Positions 17,667 to 27,552 of a stretch of DNA of 64,000 nucleotides are shown here, in pieces; positions within the stretch are counted from its first letter, which is position 1, and every line of letters starts with the position of its first letter. The stretch covers positions 7,889,501 through 7,953,500 of the forward strand of contig OY756969.1 of the NCBI GenBank assembly GCA_963580455.1. The letters are read 5' to 3'. The stretch comes from Euonymus europaeus. Lineage: Eukaryota > Streptophyta > Magnoliopsida > Celastrales > Celastraceae. Below the pieces are notes generated by a model. The model worked only from the letters and a program-made list of their open reading frames with translations. It was not told the DNA's origin and did not search any database. A program made the position numbers and the translations under genes.

Positions 17667-17822
17667 TGATACATGTGATGTATGTAATGACCTTATTCAA
17701 TACATCAGTCATCCAAGCAACTCGATTGACCTCAAAAATTATGGCATGTGATGTATGTGATGACCTTATTTAATACAATCTTGAGTCATCTGAGTAACTC
17801 GATCGACCTCGAAAGTTCTCCA
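17667..17822. repeat. Two-copy tandem repeat, unit about 77 bp
   Basis: The block starting ACATGTGATGTATGTAATGA at about 17670 is repeated from about 17744 as CATGTGATGTATGTGATGAC. Both copies end with an AACTCGATYGACCTC-type stretch. No coding content; it may be part of an older LTR next to copia-1. Confidence 0.7.
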
Positions 17823-18087
17823 GAAACAATATGGTTTGTCACTTTGTAGGTTGTATTTAAGATTAGAGAGAGATCAACACAATTATAAGCTTTGCAGAAC
17901 ATATTATTAAAATCATAGTCAACCTAGTTTGTGTATATCATCGAAACTCCTTTGTCAGATTCATTGCACGTCCTCAAATTCCTCCTTAGTTAACCTTGCA
18001 TTGTTAACCAAAAATGCTAATTAATTAAGAAAGCTTATAACAAAAATTTTGAAATAAGGAAGTTGAAAAAAGAAGAGCAGAACTCAC
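17823..18087. other. No recognised gene
   Basis: AT-rich sequence downstream (on the minus strand) of the lipid-transfer protein pseudogene. It could hold that gene's intron and last short exon, but I could not identify the exon. Confidence 0.4.
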
Positions 18088-18430
18088 TTGGTGCAATCAA
18101 TGTTTTTGGTGATGGGAATGTTGGTATCAACACCACATTTTTTTTATTTAGAGAATAGGCTGCATATGGGTTTATATTTGGAAATTTAGTGACAACTTGT
18201 TTGAGACAGTTGCAGGCCATTTGCCTATCCACGATTGTGGGAGCGATTGTTTCAAATTCTTGACACCTTCACAACAGGCTAGTGTGAGATTACTACCTAA
18301 AATGAGGTATTGCATGCATGCACTCAAAGATGACTCCACTTACCCACAACTCACCATTGCCTCTCCTAGCTTGGCTAAGAAATGAACCATGCATGGCTAC
18401 CATAACTAAGATAACTATATCTCCCTTCAT
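18088..18430 (-). pseudogene. Non-specific lipid-transfer protein pseudogene
   Basis: Read on the minus strand from the ATG at 18430, this shows a short hydrophobic signal-like start (MKGDIVILVMVAM). It then has, in order, all eight cysteines of the plant nsLTP motif: CG, ACMQY, CCEGVKNL, CNC, CGVD and DC. The blocks VDRQMACNCLKQVVTKFPNI and CGVDTNIPITKNIDCTK are typical of type-1 nsLTPs, secreted proteins that carry lipids between membranes or to the cell surface. The exon ends in DCTK followed by GTGAGT at 18087-18082, matching the usual late intron in this family. The gene is dead: the frame shifts after the signal segment, a TAA follows the first CG, and the frame shifts again between KNLKQS and the VDRQ block. 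It is a host gene relic between two copia elements. Confidence 0.88.
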
Positions 18431-18832
18431 TTTTTGTTCTCCTATTAAGGGTTTAAGGTAGTTGTAAAAATATATCTTCCTCAACTTCTTCTTGTGATGT
18501 GATTATTGGAGAGATCAGGCTTCTATGTTTATATAATAGTTTTGGCCATAACAACCATTGAAGTTGTGCATCATGAAAGTCAAAGAGTGTTTTGGCTTCT
18601 TCTATATGCCTTTAATGGTGATAATGAGATGAGGTTAGTTTTATAATTGTTTTTTTCTTACTGTTGTGTTGTTTTGCCTTTTGAAGGCTGGTGTACATGC
18701 CTTTTGTTTGTAACAAAAACCCTAATGTTTTTTATGAATGGAGTAGTCGCCTTTCTATTCTCTGAGTTTTATTCCTCAACTTCTTTGGTCTTAATCTATT
18801 TTTATTTTCTAGCTTGAATGTAAAAAATTTCA
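18431..18832. other. Upstream of the nsLTP relic; probable LTR end of copia-2
   Basis: No gene is seen. The right part runs up to ...AAAATTTCA at 18832, directly before a copia-type primer-binding motif, so it probably holds the 5' LTR of the next element. The LTR start is not clear. Confidence 0.4.
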
Positions 18833-18903
18833 TGGTAATGGAGCGGTTTGTGATGTATTAATGGACGTTGTGTTGCTGTCGGTGTGGTGTTCGTACAGAA
18901 GTC

Positions 18904-19833
18904 ATGGCTGAATCAACCATGCGCAAGTAGTATCCTATTCCAACCTTCAATGGACAAGACTTGATGCATTTTCTATCAAGCTAAAGACATATCTTGAGTC
19001 CATTGAGGTTTGGGATGTCATTGACAAAAATGGAATGAGTGAAGCAAGTTCCTCATGTACTTCAAAGGATGAAGATGAACTAGCTGATTATACCAGTGCA
19101 ACAAAGAGAAAGAAAAGGCTGCTACTTCTGCGTCGAAGAAAAAGTTTGTGTCTTAGCATAGTAGAAGGTAGAAGAAATGGAAACGAAGGGATCGCACAAC
19201 GCTCCATATCATACAATCCTCTATTACTGAAGAAATATTCTCAAGAATTATAGGTGCTCTCTCTACCAAACAGACCTGAGAGACACTCCAATACGAATTT
19301 TGGGTAATCCCAAAGTTCAAAATGTTTGACTTCAAAAGTTGAAACATGATTTGGAAAATTTGAAGATGAAAGACAGAGAGAAGGTTCTTTAGCACTACAC
19401 CAAATTGTTTGATATTGTCAGCAAAATGAGATGTTGAGAAATTTTTAATTCTATAATTGCAATTGAAGAAAGGAAAAATCTTGATGAAATTTTTGTTAGT
19501 AATTTGCCAGGTTCTTTAGAAGCTCATGAAGCTAGATGTGAGGATGAAGAAGTTGGTACTGAGAATGCTTTCAAAACTAAGCTGAATATGAGGAGGCCTA
19601 GCAATCCTAACAAAAACAAGCAAAAGATAGAATGTAAAATCTACAGCAGAATTGGTCACACTAATCAAGAGTGTCGATTCAAAGGTAAACCAAAGTGCAA
19701 CAACTGTGGTAGGCATGACCATCTTCAGAGGAACTGCCGAGCAAATCAAAATGCCAATATAGTGTTGCAAACTAAAGGAAGTAGCTGTAAAGATGAAGAA
19801 AAACTTCTATTCTATACTTGTCTTGCTGCTTAG
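18904..19833 (+). pseudogene. copia-2 gag remnant with zinc knuckle
   Basis: An ATG at 18904 opens a short frame that soon stops. The adjacent frame has FDAFSIKLKTYLESIEVWDV (about 18961-19020), typical of copia gag. After further breaks, the stretch 19504-19833 holds NLPGSLEAHEARCED and a good CCHC knuckle, CNNCGRHDHLQRNC, at 19696-19737. A second knuckle just before it (CKIYSRIGHTNQEC) is imperfect. The role is RNA packaging in the family. Confidence 0.82.
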
Positions 19834-19849
19834 TAGGTTAACACTAGAG

Positions 19850-20070
19850 TATGACATATTGATAGTGGGTGTAGCAATCACGTGACGGGAGTGAAAGAAG
19901 TCTTTAATAGTATAGATAGAGGTAGAAAGACTAAAGTGGCTCTTGGAAATAGTGATGTGGTTAATGTTGAAGCGGTAAGGACTACAACCGTAAGAGGCAG
20001 AGGCGGCTCTTTCATTCTTCAGGTGGTCATGTATGTACCCTTACTTGCTACAGACTTGTTGAGCGTTTGA
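19850..20070 (+). pseudogene. copia-2 protease remnant
   Basis: HIDSGCSNHVTG at about 19857-19892 is the copia protease active site. VVMYVPLLATDLLSV at about 20026-20070 matches the later VLYVPxxxxNLLSV block, with a TGA directly after. Confidence 0.8.
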
Positions 20071-20229
20071 TAGATGATGAAAGTGGGGTATGAGCTGAAA
20101 TTTATAGGGCTAGAGTGTAAGATTATAAAAGATGGAACTGTGATTGGCCATGTGGGTAAGAAGGAAAAAAGAAGCTTTCCTATTGAGCTTGCTGCTGAGG
20201 GAAAAGCTTTTAGTGTCGAAGAGGAGAAA

Positions 20230-21110
20230 CTTGAATAGTGGCACAAGCGACTGCGACATCTCAGTCATTGATCTTATGATCAAGAAGAATATGGTAAATG
20301 ATCTTCCTAGTTCTATCTTATCTAATGATTTGTGCAAAGGCTATATGCAAGGAAATTTCAATAGACTTCCTTTTGAAAAGAACCAGTTGCACAGAGCTAA
20401 TCATCCACTGGATCTTATTCATATGAACATTTGTGGACCTATGCAGACACCTTCAATACAATAGAACATGAATTTAATAACATTCACTAATGATTACAAT
20501 AGACAAACTTGGGTTTATTTCCTATAGCACAAATCTGAATGTCTTGCTTTGTTTAAGAAATTCAAAATTTTGGTCAAAAATCTCAGGGAAAAGAAAATCA
20601 AAGCTCTGAGGAGTGTTAGAGGAATGGACTACATGTCAAGGGAATTTTCGAAATTTTATGATCAAGAGGGTACTAAGCATTAACTTTCAGTTGGCTACTC
20701 TCCAAAACAAAATAGGCTTGCAGAATGAAAGAATAGAACAATTTTGAGAAGGCTAGAAGATGTTGTGGAACAAAAATATGCCCAATTTTTTTTTTGGCCA
20801 AGGCTGTTTTTATAGCTGTTCATATTAAGAACATCAATCCTACTTAAGTTCTTGTAAACTCTATTCCCTTTGTGCACGAAGAAAACCTACTGTCAAATTC
20901 TTGAAAGTTTTTGAATGTATTTGTTACTATGATGTTCCAAAGAGTAAGCGTATAAAGTTGGATGAGAAAGCTAAAGCAGGAGTTTTAATGGGATACAACG
21001 CTAACAATAGAAGCTATAGAGTGTATAGTATCAAGACTAGAAAGCTTATCAATAGAGATCTTAAGTTTGTTGAGGGGAAGGAATGGAAGTGGGAGCCATC
21101 CAATGAAGCA
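20230..21110 (+). pseudogene. copia-2 integrase remnant
   Basis: The head shows a degraded H-K-R-L-R-H motif near 20240. The core has HPLDLIHMNICGPMQTPS near 20403, a degraded central block near 20610 (RGMDYMSREF) and SPKQNRLAE near 20700. The stretch 20901-21113 is the C-terminal part (KVFECICY, GVLMGYNANNRSYRVY). Stops occur throughout. Confidence 0.8.
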
Positions 21111-21289
21111 TAAACTCTGAAGTTGATCCTCCTAATCAAGGTAGTCTGCAAAACTATCCTAGTTCATCTGAAGCACCAACTATAATAGAAGTTGAAGGAA
21201 GTGACTTGCAGGAGGAGTTGTCATCCTTCATTCTTGATAACCCAGAGACTCCTCCTAGAGAGACTCATTTGTTGTCAGATAACTATGAA

Positions 21290-21560
21290 AGATGTAATAT
21301 GGCCAGTGTTGAGCTAAGTTGTTTTGGTGAAGCTAAAGAACAAGTTTGGATCAAGGTCATGGATGAGGAGATATTTATGATTGAGAAAAATAATACCTAG
21401 ACCTTGATTGATCTGCCCAAGAATAAAGCTATCATTGGAGTAAAGTTGATGTACAAAACAAAACATAAAGCTGATAGTTCAGTTCAAAGACACAAAGCTA
21501 GACTTATTGCAAGAGGCTTTACCCATAAAAGGGCACTAACTATCATGAGACATTTGCTCA
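21290..21560 (+). pseudogene. copia-2 reverse transcriptase, N-terminal fragment
   Basis: Short blocks match the start of copia reverse transcriptase: WIKVMDEEIFMIEKNNT, then after a stop a VKLMYKTKHKADSSVQRHKA block near 21440-21500 and a degraded RLIARGFT. The homology ends where a gypsy LTR begins, so the catalytic half is absent. Confidence 0.78.
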
Positions 21561-21566
21561 TGTAGG

Positions 21567-21968
21567 TGTTAGGCCGTTCGACCCAAGGTTCGCAAGCCAT
21601 TCAACCAATCGAAAAAAATGAGGCCCAACCCTTCTAAAGCCCAAAACTCCACCCATGCAGGCCCAAAGCCCATGAAGCTGTTGCCAGCTTGCAGCAACTC
21701 ACATGCTAACCACATTAGTCAAAGCTTCTATAAATATGAGAGTTTCCAACTTCATAAAGTCATTCACCTACATCTTAGCAAAACTGAGGTATTCTCTCTC
21801 CTTCTCTCTCTAAAAGCCTTTCACTTCTCTCACTACCTTTCCTACACTGTTAGACTAACATCATCGATGGCACTATACCATATGAGCCCCGGAGTCCACT
21901 AGTGCATCCTTTGCAAGTTGTCCAAGCCTATGTAGGACACATCTTTGATTGAAAATCTTTGAGACTCA
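21567..21968 (+). repeat. gypsy-2 5' LTR (borders approximate)
   Basis: Starts TGTTAGGCCG where the copia-2 homology stops, and ends ...GAGACTCA directly before the primer-binding-like site. A TATA-like CTATAAATATGAG lies near 21728. The second LTR is missing, so the borders rest on the TG...CA ends and flanking motifs only. Confidence 0.6.
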
Positions 21969-21969
21969 A

Positions 21970-21988
21970 TTTGGTGCCCACTATGGGG
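21970..21988 (+). other. gypsy-2 primer-binding-like site
   Basis: TTTGGTGCCCACTATGGGG lies two bases after the LTR end and resembles the TTTGGCGCCCACCGTGGGG-type sites of plant gypsy elements. Confidence 0.6.
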
Positions 21989-22499
21989 CCTCGACAATCA
22001 ATTGTCACACCAAAGTTTGCACTCGTATGCACTACATTACAATGATGTCTAACAGCTCAAGCTATTTCACAACCTAGCTTGCAATTTTTAAGTAACAGTT
22101 AGAGGAGTAAGTGGGCCTGATCGACCATTTTAGCTACTAAAAATGTTATTATGTGGGTTGAGATTTGAGAATGTTTCACTATTAGGTGACGTCTACTAGT
22201 TGATGACTTAAATATACATACCTTCGTCGATCCCACATGCCCAGTTCTATGACAAGATCAATCCAATGCTTCCCCTTGATGGTCTCACACTTGCAGATAG
22301 CTCTAGTTGACCGAGCCTTCTTCAGTTAGCTACTATGCCATCCCTCTACTCTAAAGTGGTCTCTCCATCTCTGCCACCGTTCCCGAGCGTCACTTTCTCT
22401 TTTATAGGCTCATTTGACTCTCAAAGGTTAGACAATGTGGAAGCTTTCCTTCGACCACTCCCCTGAGTACCTACCCCTATCGAGAGGAGGCAACTAAAA

Positions 22500-22900
22500 A
22501 AATATGATAATTCACCATTTTCTAAACACATTTATTCAATGGAAATGCGTAAGAAGCTCCACTTTCCAAACGTTACTCCCTAAAATGGATCTACCAATCA
22601 AGAAGATCATATCACACTTTATCACTAGAGAATGCTAACAATTTTTATACCAAGGGAGTTGCATGAAGCCTGCATGCGCAAGAGCTTCGGATATTGTCTT
22701 AATGGACCACACCAAGAATGGTTCGTCTACTTACCAAATAGGAGAATTTCTTCATTCACTCAGCTCCCTGATCACCTTAAGGAAATCGTCCTTATTGGCG
22801 CATGACTTGAAGCAAAGATGCTCCCATAACTAATTGATTTCTTTACAAATATACTAACCCAGAGGTAGCTGTTCATTGACTTTAGCTCAACCTAGATCAC
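22500..22900 (+). pseudogene. gypsy-2 gag remnant
   Basis: A segment reading LNGPHQEWFVYLPNRRISSF with a following F-x-Q-L matches the L-x-G-x-A-x-x-W-F-x-x-L-P core of plant gypsy gag. The surrounding frame is broken. Confidence 0.6.
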
Positions 22901-22959
22901 CCCTATTCGACAGAGGAGGAGAACGTTTTCTTCATAAAAGAATCAAATTATGCACACGA

Positions 22960-23600
22960 AAATTGAAAAATTTATCAGCATCGGTTCCGTTCAAGAAGTA
23001 AAATATCTAGAATGGCTCACCTATGTAGTTTTCATGGAAAATAAGAATAGCAAATGAAGGGTGTTCATAGAATTCACTGATTTAAACAAAGCATGTCTAA
23101 AGGATCATTTCCCTCTCCCTCACAATGAAATGTTGGTAGATACAACTCGTGGCCAAGAGTTGATGAGCTTAATGGATGCATTCTCGGGATATAACCAAAT
23201 AATCTTGCACCTGAATGACCAAGAGAAAATGTCATTCATCACCAAAGGCTTGTCAACACAATTTTTTCTAACATGTTGGGACACACTGTGGAGGTATACA
23301 TAAATGACATGCTTGTAAAACCCTTAGTGGCAGATTAGCATCTAGACCACCTCGAAAAGGAGTTTGATATACTAAGAAAATACAATATGAGGCTGAACCC
23401 AAAAAAAAAAGCACATTTGGAGTATCAGCTAGAAAGTTTTTTGGGTACATGGTCACAGAGATAGGAATCGAGGCCAATTCAGAGCAAATCCAATCTATCA
23501 TCAACATCCATTCACCACATATTAGGAAAGACGTCCAACATCTGACTAGCAAGGTAACGACATTAATAAAGATTATTTCTAGGTTGTCTGACAAATACTA
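22960..23600 (+). pseudogene. gypsy-2 reverse transcriptase with YIND active site
   Basis: Blocks in order: IGSVQEVKYLEWLTYVVFM, VFIEFTDLNKACLKDHFPLP (23061-23120), LMDAFSGYNQI (about 23170-23203), then after a frame change a YINDMLVK box. The box at 23297-23308 reads Y-I-N-D, so the first catalytic aspartate of YVDD is asparagine. That alone should abolish activity, apart from the frameshift near 23265 and the stop near 23336. Confidence 0.82.
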
Positions 23601-24019
23601 TAAATTCTTGACTTCTTTTCGATAAGTGAGATGAAAGGGGCTCTATAGAAACTGAAGAAATATTTGGTGAGGAATCCTCTCGTCTCAAAACTAAAGTATG
23701 AGGAACCTCTTTATCTCTACCTTTCAGTTTCTAACACAATCACTATGTACTCATAATCCAAGAAGAGTACGGTCAACAATTTCCTGTATACTACATAAGG
23801 AAATGCCTACTTGATGTTGAAATCGAATAATCCCATCTCATAAAACTTGCTCTATTCTATGTATATGGTGCCAGATAGCTTTTGCCAGACTTCAAAATCC
23901 ATACCATCATTGTGGTCACCCCTTTCCCATTGAGTGGAGTACTCCACAAGCCATGTATGTCGGAACAACTGACTAAGTGGGCAGTCAAACTTAGCGAGCA
24001 CGATGTACATTATGAGCTG

Positions 24020-24440
24020 CCGAAGGCCTTAAAATCACAAAATTTGGCTAACTTTATGGCTAAATTTTCTCCAAAAATCAATGAATAGGTCATATAGGAT
24101 TTAGTGTCCTTGGCTTCTTTTACATAAGGACTCTAGACCCTCTTGGTTGTTGGGTCTTGCAATATCAACGGTAGTGGACTTCGGATCGACCTCAATTCTC
24201 CAAATGGAGAGCTACTGTAGCATTCCATTCATTGTGTTTTGGGGCACTAAGAACAAAGCAAAGTATGAAGCTCTCATAGCTGGTCTCACTCTCACCTTAG
24301 AGTATAAAGTGAGTTAGATATCGATAAATCAAACTCACAACTTATGGTTAATAAGTTGAATAATAACTATCAAGCAAGGGGGAATGAGGATGGCAGCATA
24401 CCATGAATTTTTCAATAGCTCTCCATGATACAATACTCAT
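24020..24440 (+). pseudogene. gypsy-2 RNase H remnant
   Basis: LPKALKSQNLANFMAKF near 24018-24068 matches the KGQALADFLAEF segment. NKAKYEALIAGL near 24253-24290 matches the second, NxAEYEALIxGL-type, RNase H block of plant gypsy elements. Stops separate them. Confidence 0.75.
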
Positions 24441-24599
24441 TCAACAACACTCGTAAGCCTTGGCTCCTCATTGAAAATGAACGAGCCTCATAACATTCCC
24501 ATTGCATGGAAGGTAGAGGAATGTATGGTTGCTGTAATTATGTTTGATCAGTCATAAATGACCTTGATCATAGAATATCCAACAAATAGACCACTAATA

Positions 24600-25300
24600 A
24601 ATGAAAAGAATGTCGCACGACATCTGCGAGCAACTGCATCTCTATTGTCAATCTTTGAAGGACCCACTTCTACGATGTGTGACCGCCACTCAAAGTGGAC
24701 GAATTCTTTTAGAACTATATAAGGGAGAATGCGAAAACCACTCCGGTGGTAGAAGTCTTGCGAATCGAGTATTAGCCACTGAATATTTTTGGCCCACTTT
24801 GTGATCGAATGCATCAAATTTTGTTCGACTATATGACAATTTCAACGGTTTGCTCAAATTTCTCACTCACCTCCAGAAAAAATCGATTTGAATATTACCC
24901 CTTGGCCTTTTATTAGGTGGGGCATGGACATCATAAGAAAGTTACCAATTGCTAGTGGGTAGGAGACATAAGTTCTTGTGCTTACAGACTACTTTATAAA
25001 ATGGGTTGGTGCTGAAGGATTCAAACATATTAGAGATCAGCAAGTCAAGAACTTTATTTGTAAAAACATCATTTGTAAATTTGGCACGCCTAAGGAGATC
25101 ATGATCGATAAAGGCTCTCAATTTTTGAGACACAACTTTTATTGTTTATGCACTAAGTATGAGATTATGCTCCATTTCTCCACCCTTCATAATCCACAAT
25201 CAGATGGGCAAGCCAAATCAACCAACAAGTCTATAATGAACACTTTAATGAATTGCCTCAATATGGCAAAAGAAAAATGGGTGGACGAGCTACTATGAGT
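24600..25300 (+). pseudogene. gypsy-2 integrase with altered catalytic Glu
   Basis: The zinc-binding head is recognisable in the stretch 24601-24804 (LLRCVTATQSGRILLELYKG, HSGGRSLANRVL, YFWPTL). In the core stretch 24978-25298, LTDYFIKWV supplies the first Asp and IDKGSQF the second. The segment that should read GQAE reads GQAK, with the AAA codon at 25215-25217, so the catalytic glutamate is lysine. This integrase could not work even without the stops between head and core. Confidence 0.85.
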
Positions 25301-25699
25301 CCTTTTGTCACATTGGACGATAAGAAGATCTGCAACTAGAAAAACCATTTTTTTTTGTGTATAGTTTGAAAGCAGTCATACAAATTGAAGTTGATATATT
25401 ATCCATGTGATACTAGTGGATTGATGAAGAAACCAATGGGGGTAGCCTACATTAGAACCTTGACTCAATGAATGAATTGAGAGAGGATGCCAAAATTCGC
25501 ATGATGGCTTAAGAACAAAAGGTCGCTCGATATTACAATCAAAGTGTTCGCGCACAAATATTTCGAGTAAGTGACTGGACACAAAGGTCTTTGAAAGCAC
25601 GAAAAAAGTAGGCACTGAAAGGTTTGGTTTGACCAGAGAAGAACTATACTACATTAGGGTTGTAGTTGGTTAGAAAGCATAAAAGCTAACTACCAAAGA

Positions 25700-26139
25700 T
25701 AGATGAAAATTGTAGAATAGTTGAATGCAACCTATCTAAAGTTATATAACTTCTAGCTTAAGTACGCCAATAAGATTGTTATCATTGTATCTTCTACAAC
25801 ATGTCTTGATTAGGAATTATAACAATGTTAAAAGCTATATAAATATATATATGTACAATTTTTAAATGATCCCGAGGTGTCGACTCAACACATCAAAAGT
25901 GTAACCAAGAATATTTGATGTACAAAAACAATAACTTCCAAAATATGACCACAAGAGCCCATCGTCAAGAAAAATTTGGGCCACAATCGCAGTTCTACAT
26001 GTCTGCTTAATGTCAAATGACAAAAACAAAACAAATTGTTAATGCTTATACCACTCCTCAGTCACCATCCCCACTAGTATCTCCTACATCTACGTCTAAC
26101 ATTTGTACGTACTCATAAATTTGAATTGTTACATTGACC
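25700..26139. other. No recognised gene
   Basis: AT-rich sequence after the gypsy-2 homology ends. I see no LTR copy and no coding similarity. Confidence 0.4.
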
Positions 26140-26599
26140 TGCCAGGTATCAACTGTACCCTCCTTAAATTCCTTCATCAGCTTCCCGGAGGTACAAATAA
26201 TAGCATCATCATAATTGGACTAGATTTTTCCTTTGAGCACAATCCTCTTATTGTCAAAATATTCTCTATCATGGGCGAGCTCATTCTTCAGGACGTTCAC
26301 CTCTTCCTTTAAAGCAACACTCTTTTGTTTTAAGTGATGTGCATTTGACGACACAATTTCCTCAACAGCCTTAAGTTGACTAATATCCTCTTGGCATTTA
26401 GCAAGCATGTCATTCAGCTCTTCCACTTTATCCTCAAGGGCATCACGCATTTTACATGTGACAAGGGCAACTTTGAGCGACTAAAAACATAACAAAATGA
26501 GTAAAATATAACATTAATTGAAGAAAAGGTATAGCATCCAATCTTAATATTGACATTTGGAACACTAAAGGAAAGAAAACTAATATTTTGGTGAATTTA

Positions 26600-26690
26600 A
26601 GGCGTTAGGCTTGCCTAGGCATAGTTTTGGGTGTGCCTAGGAGCCAATTTCTTCACGCCTTGCTACAGGGCGCCTAGGCATGTACCCTAG
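26600..26690. repeat. Cluster of GCCTAGGC palindromes
   Basis: GCCTAGG occurs three times in about 80 bp (near 26613, 26634 and 26670), twice as the full palindrome GCCTAGGC, in an otherwise AT-rich area. Confidence 0.6.
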
Positions 26691-27496
26691 AGGCACCCAA
26701 GACAGCGAGCACACAAGAAAATTTTGGGCCAAGGTCCCTAGCCACAAATCGTAATTTTTTGGTATTTTAAAGTTCAAAATTAGACAAAAAGAGGAGAATT
26801 TTTTAGAGTTTGTTGAGAGAGAGAAAGAGATAAAAGTATAGAGAGATAGACGGATTCTTAGAGATTTCACAAGGATTGAAGTTCTAAGACAAGATTCGGA
26901 GAAGTTTTCAAGATCAAGGTAAGTGTTTCCATGGATTTTCATAGTTAGGATTGTATTTATTTTTTAGGATTTGAATCTTGATTTTGTGTGATATTGGAGT
27001 TTAAATATGTTGATTTAGACTCATTTATGTTTTTATTTGTTAGAGTTGTTGTTGATTTTGCGAGATTCCAAGTTCGAGGCTTGGATTCGAGAACTTCGTA
27101 AAAAACTTAGAGAGAGAAAGATAAGCTTTCTTAACCTTTTGATTTGATTGTGGATCGCAATGTGAAATTAAGGTTATAGGTAGGTTACTTCATGTTTGAG
27201 AATGTTAAAACCATAGGTTGAGTGGAATTGACAAATTTGAGAGGTGAAATTGGATTTTCTACTTTGTGAGGTAGAGAATTCTTACCCATGTTCGAAATTC
27301 ATTCCTATAAGAGTGGTTCGAATTCTCATTGGTCTTTTAATTTCTGTGCTTACATTAATTTTTTCAATGGAGGGATGAGCCTTGTAGGAAAAATCATGGA
27401 ATATTATTGATTATAGAATTTCATATCTTGTACATACTCGATCATTAATCGAACATAGATTATTTACGAACATGCATCATGTAGTACTATATGTAT

Positions 27497-27520
27497 GTGT
27501 ATATATATATAAGTTTGATA

Positions 27521-27551
<31 letters not shown>

Positions 27552-27552
27552 A
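27497..27552. repeat. AT dinucleotide microsatellite
   Basis: Two blocks of TA repeats (27498-27512 and 27519-27551) separated by AGTTTGA. Confidence 0.9.

Larger units (their letters stand above)
18833..21560 (+). mobile_element. Ty1/copia remnant, 3' truncated (copia-2)
   Basis: TGGTAATGGAGC at 18833-18844 is a diverged copia primer-binding site. It is followed by gag with a zinc knuckle, protease, integrase and the first part of reverse transcriptase. The polymerase breaks off near 21560, where a gypsy LTR begins. Stops and frameshifts are frequent. No 3' LTR is present. Confidence 0.85.
21567..25700 (+). mobile_element. Degenerate Ty3/gypsy retrotransposon (gypsy-2)
   Basis: A putative 5' LTR at 21567-21968 is followed by a primer-binding-like site and remnants of gag, reverse transcriptase, RNase H and integrase in gypsy order. 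There are many stops and frameshifts, and both the polymerase and integrase active sites are altered. No matching 3' LTR is seen. Confidence 0.82.
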
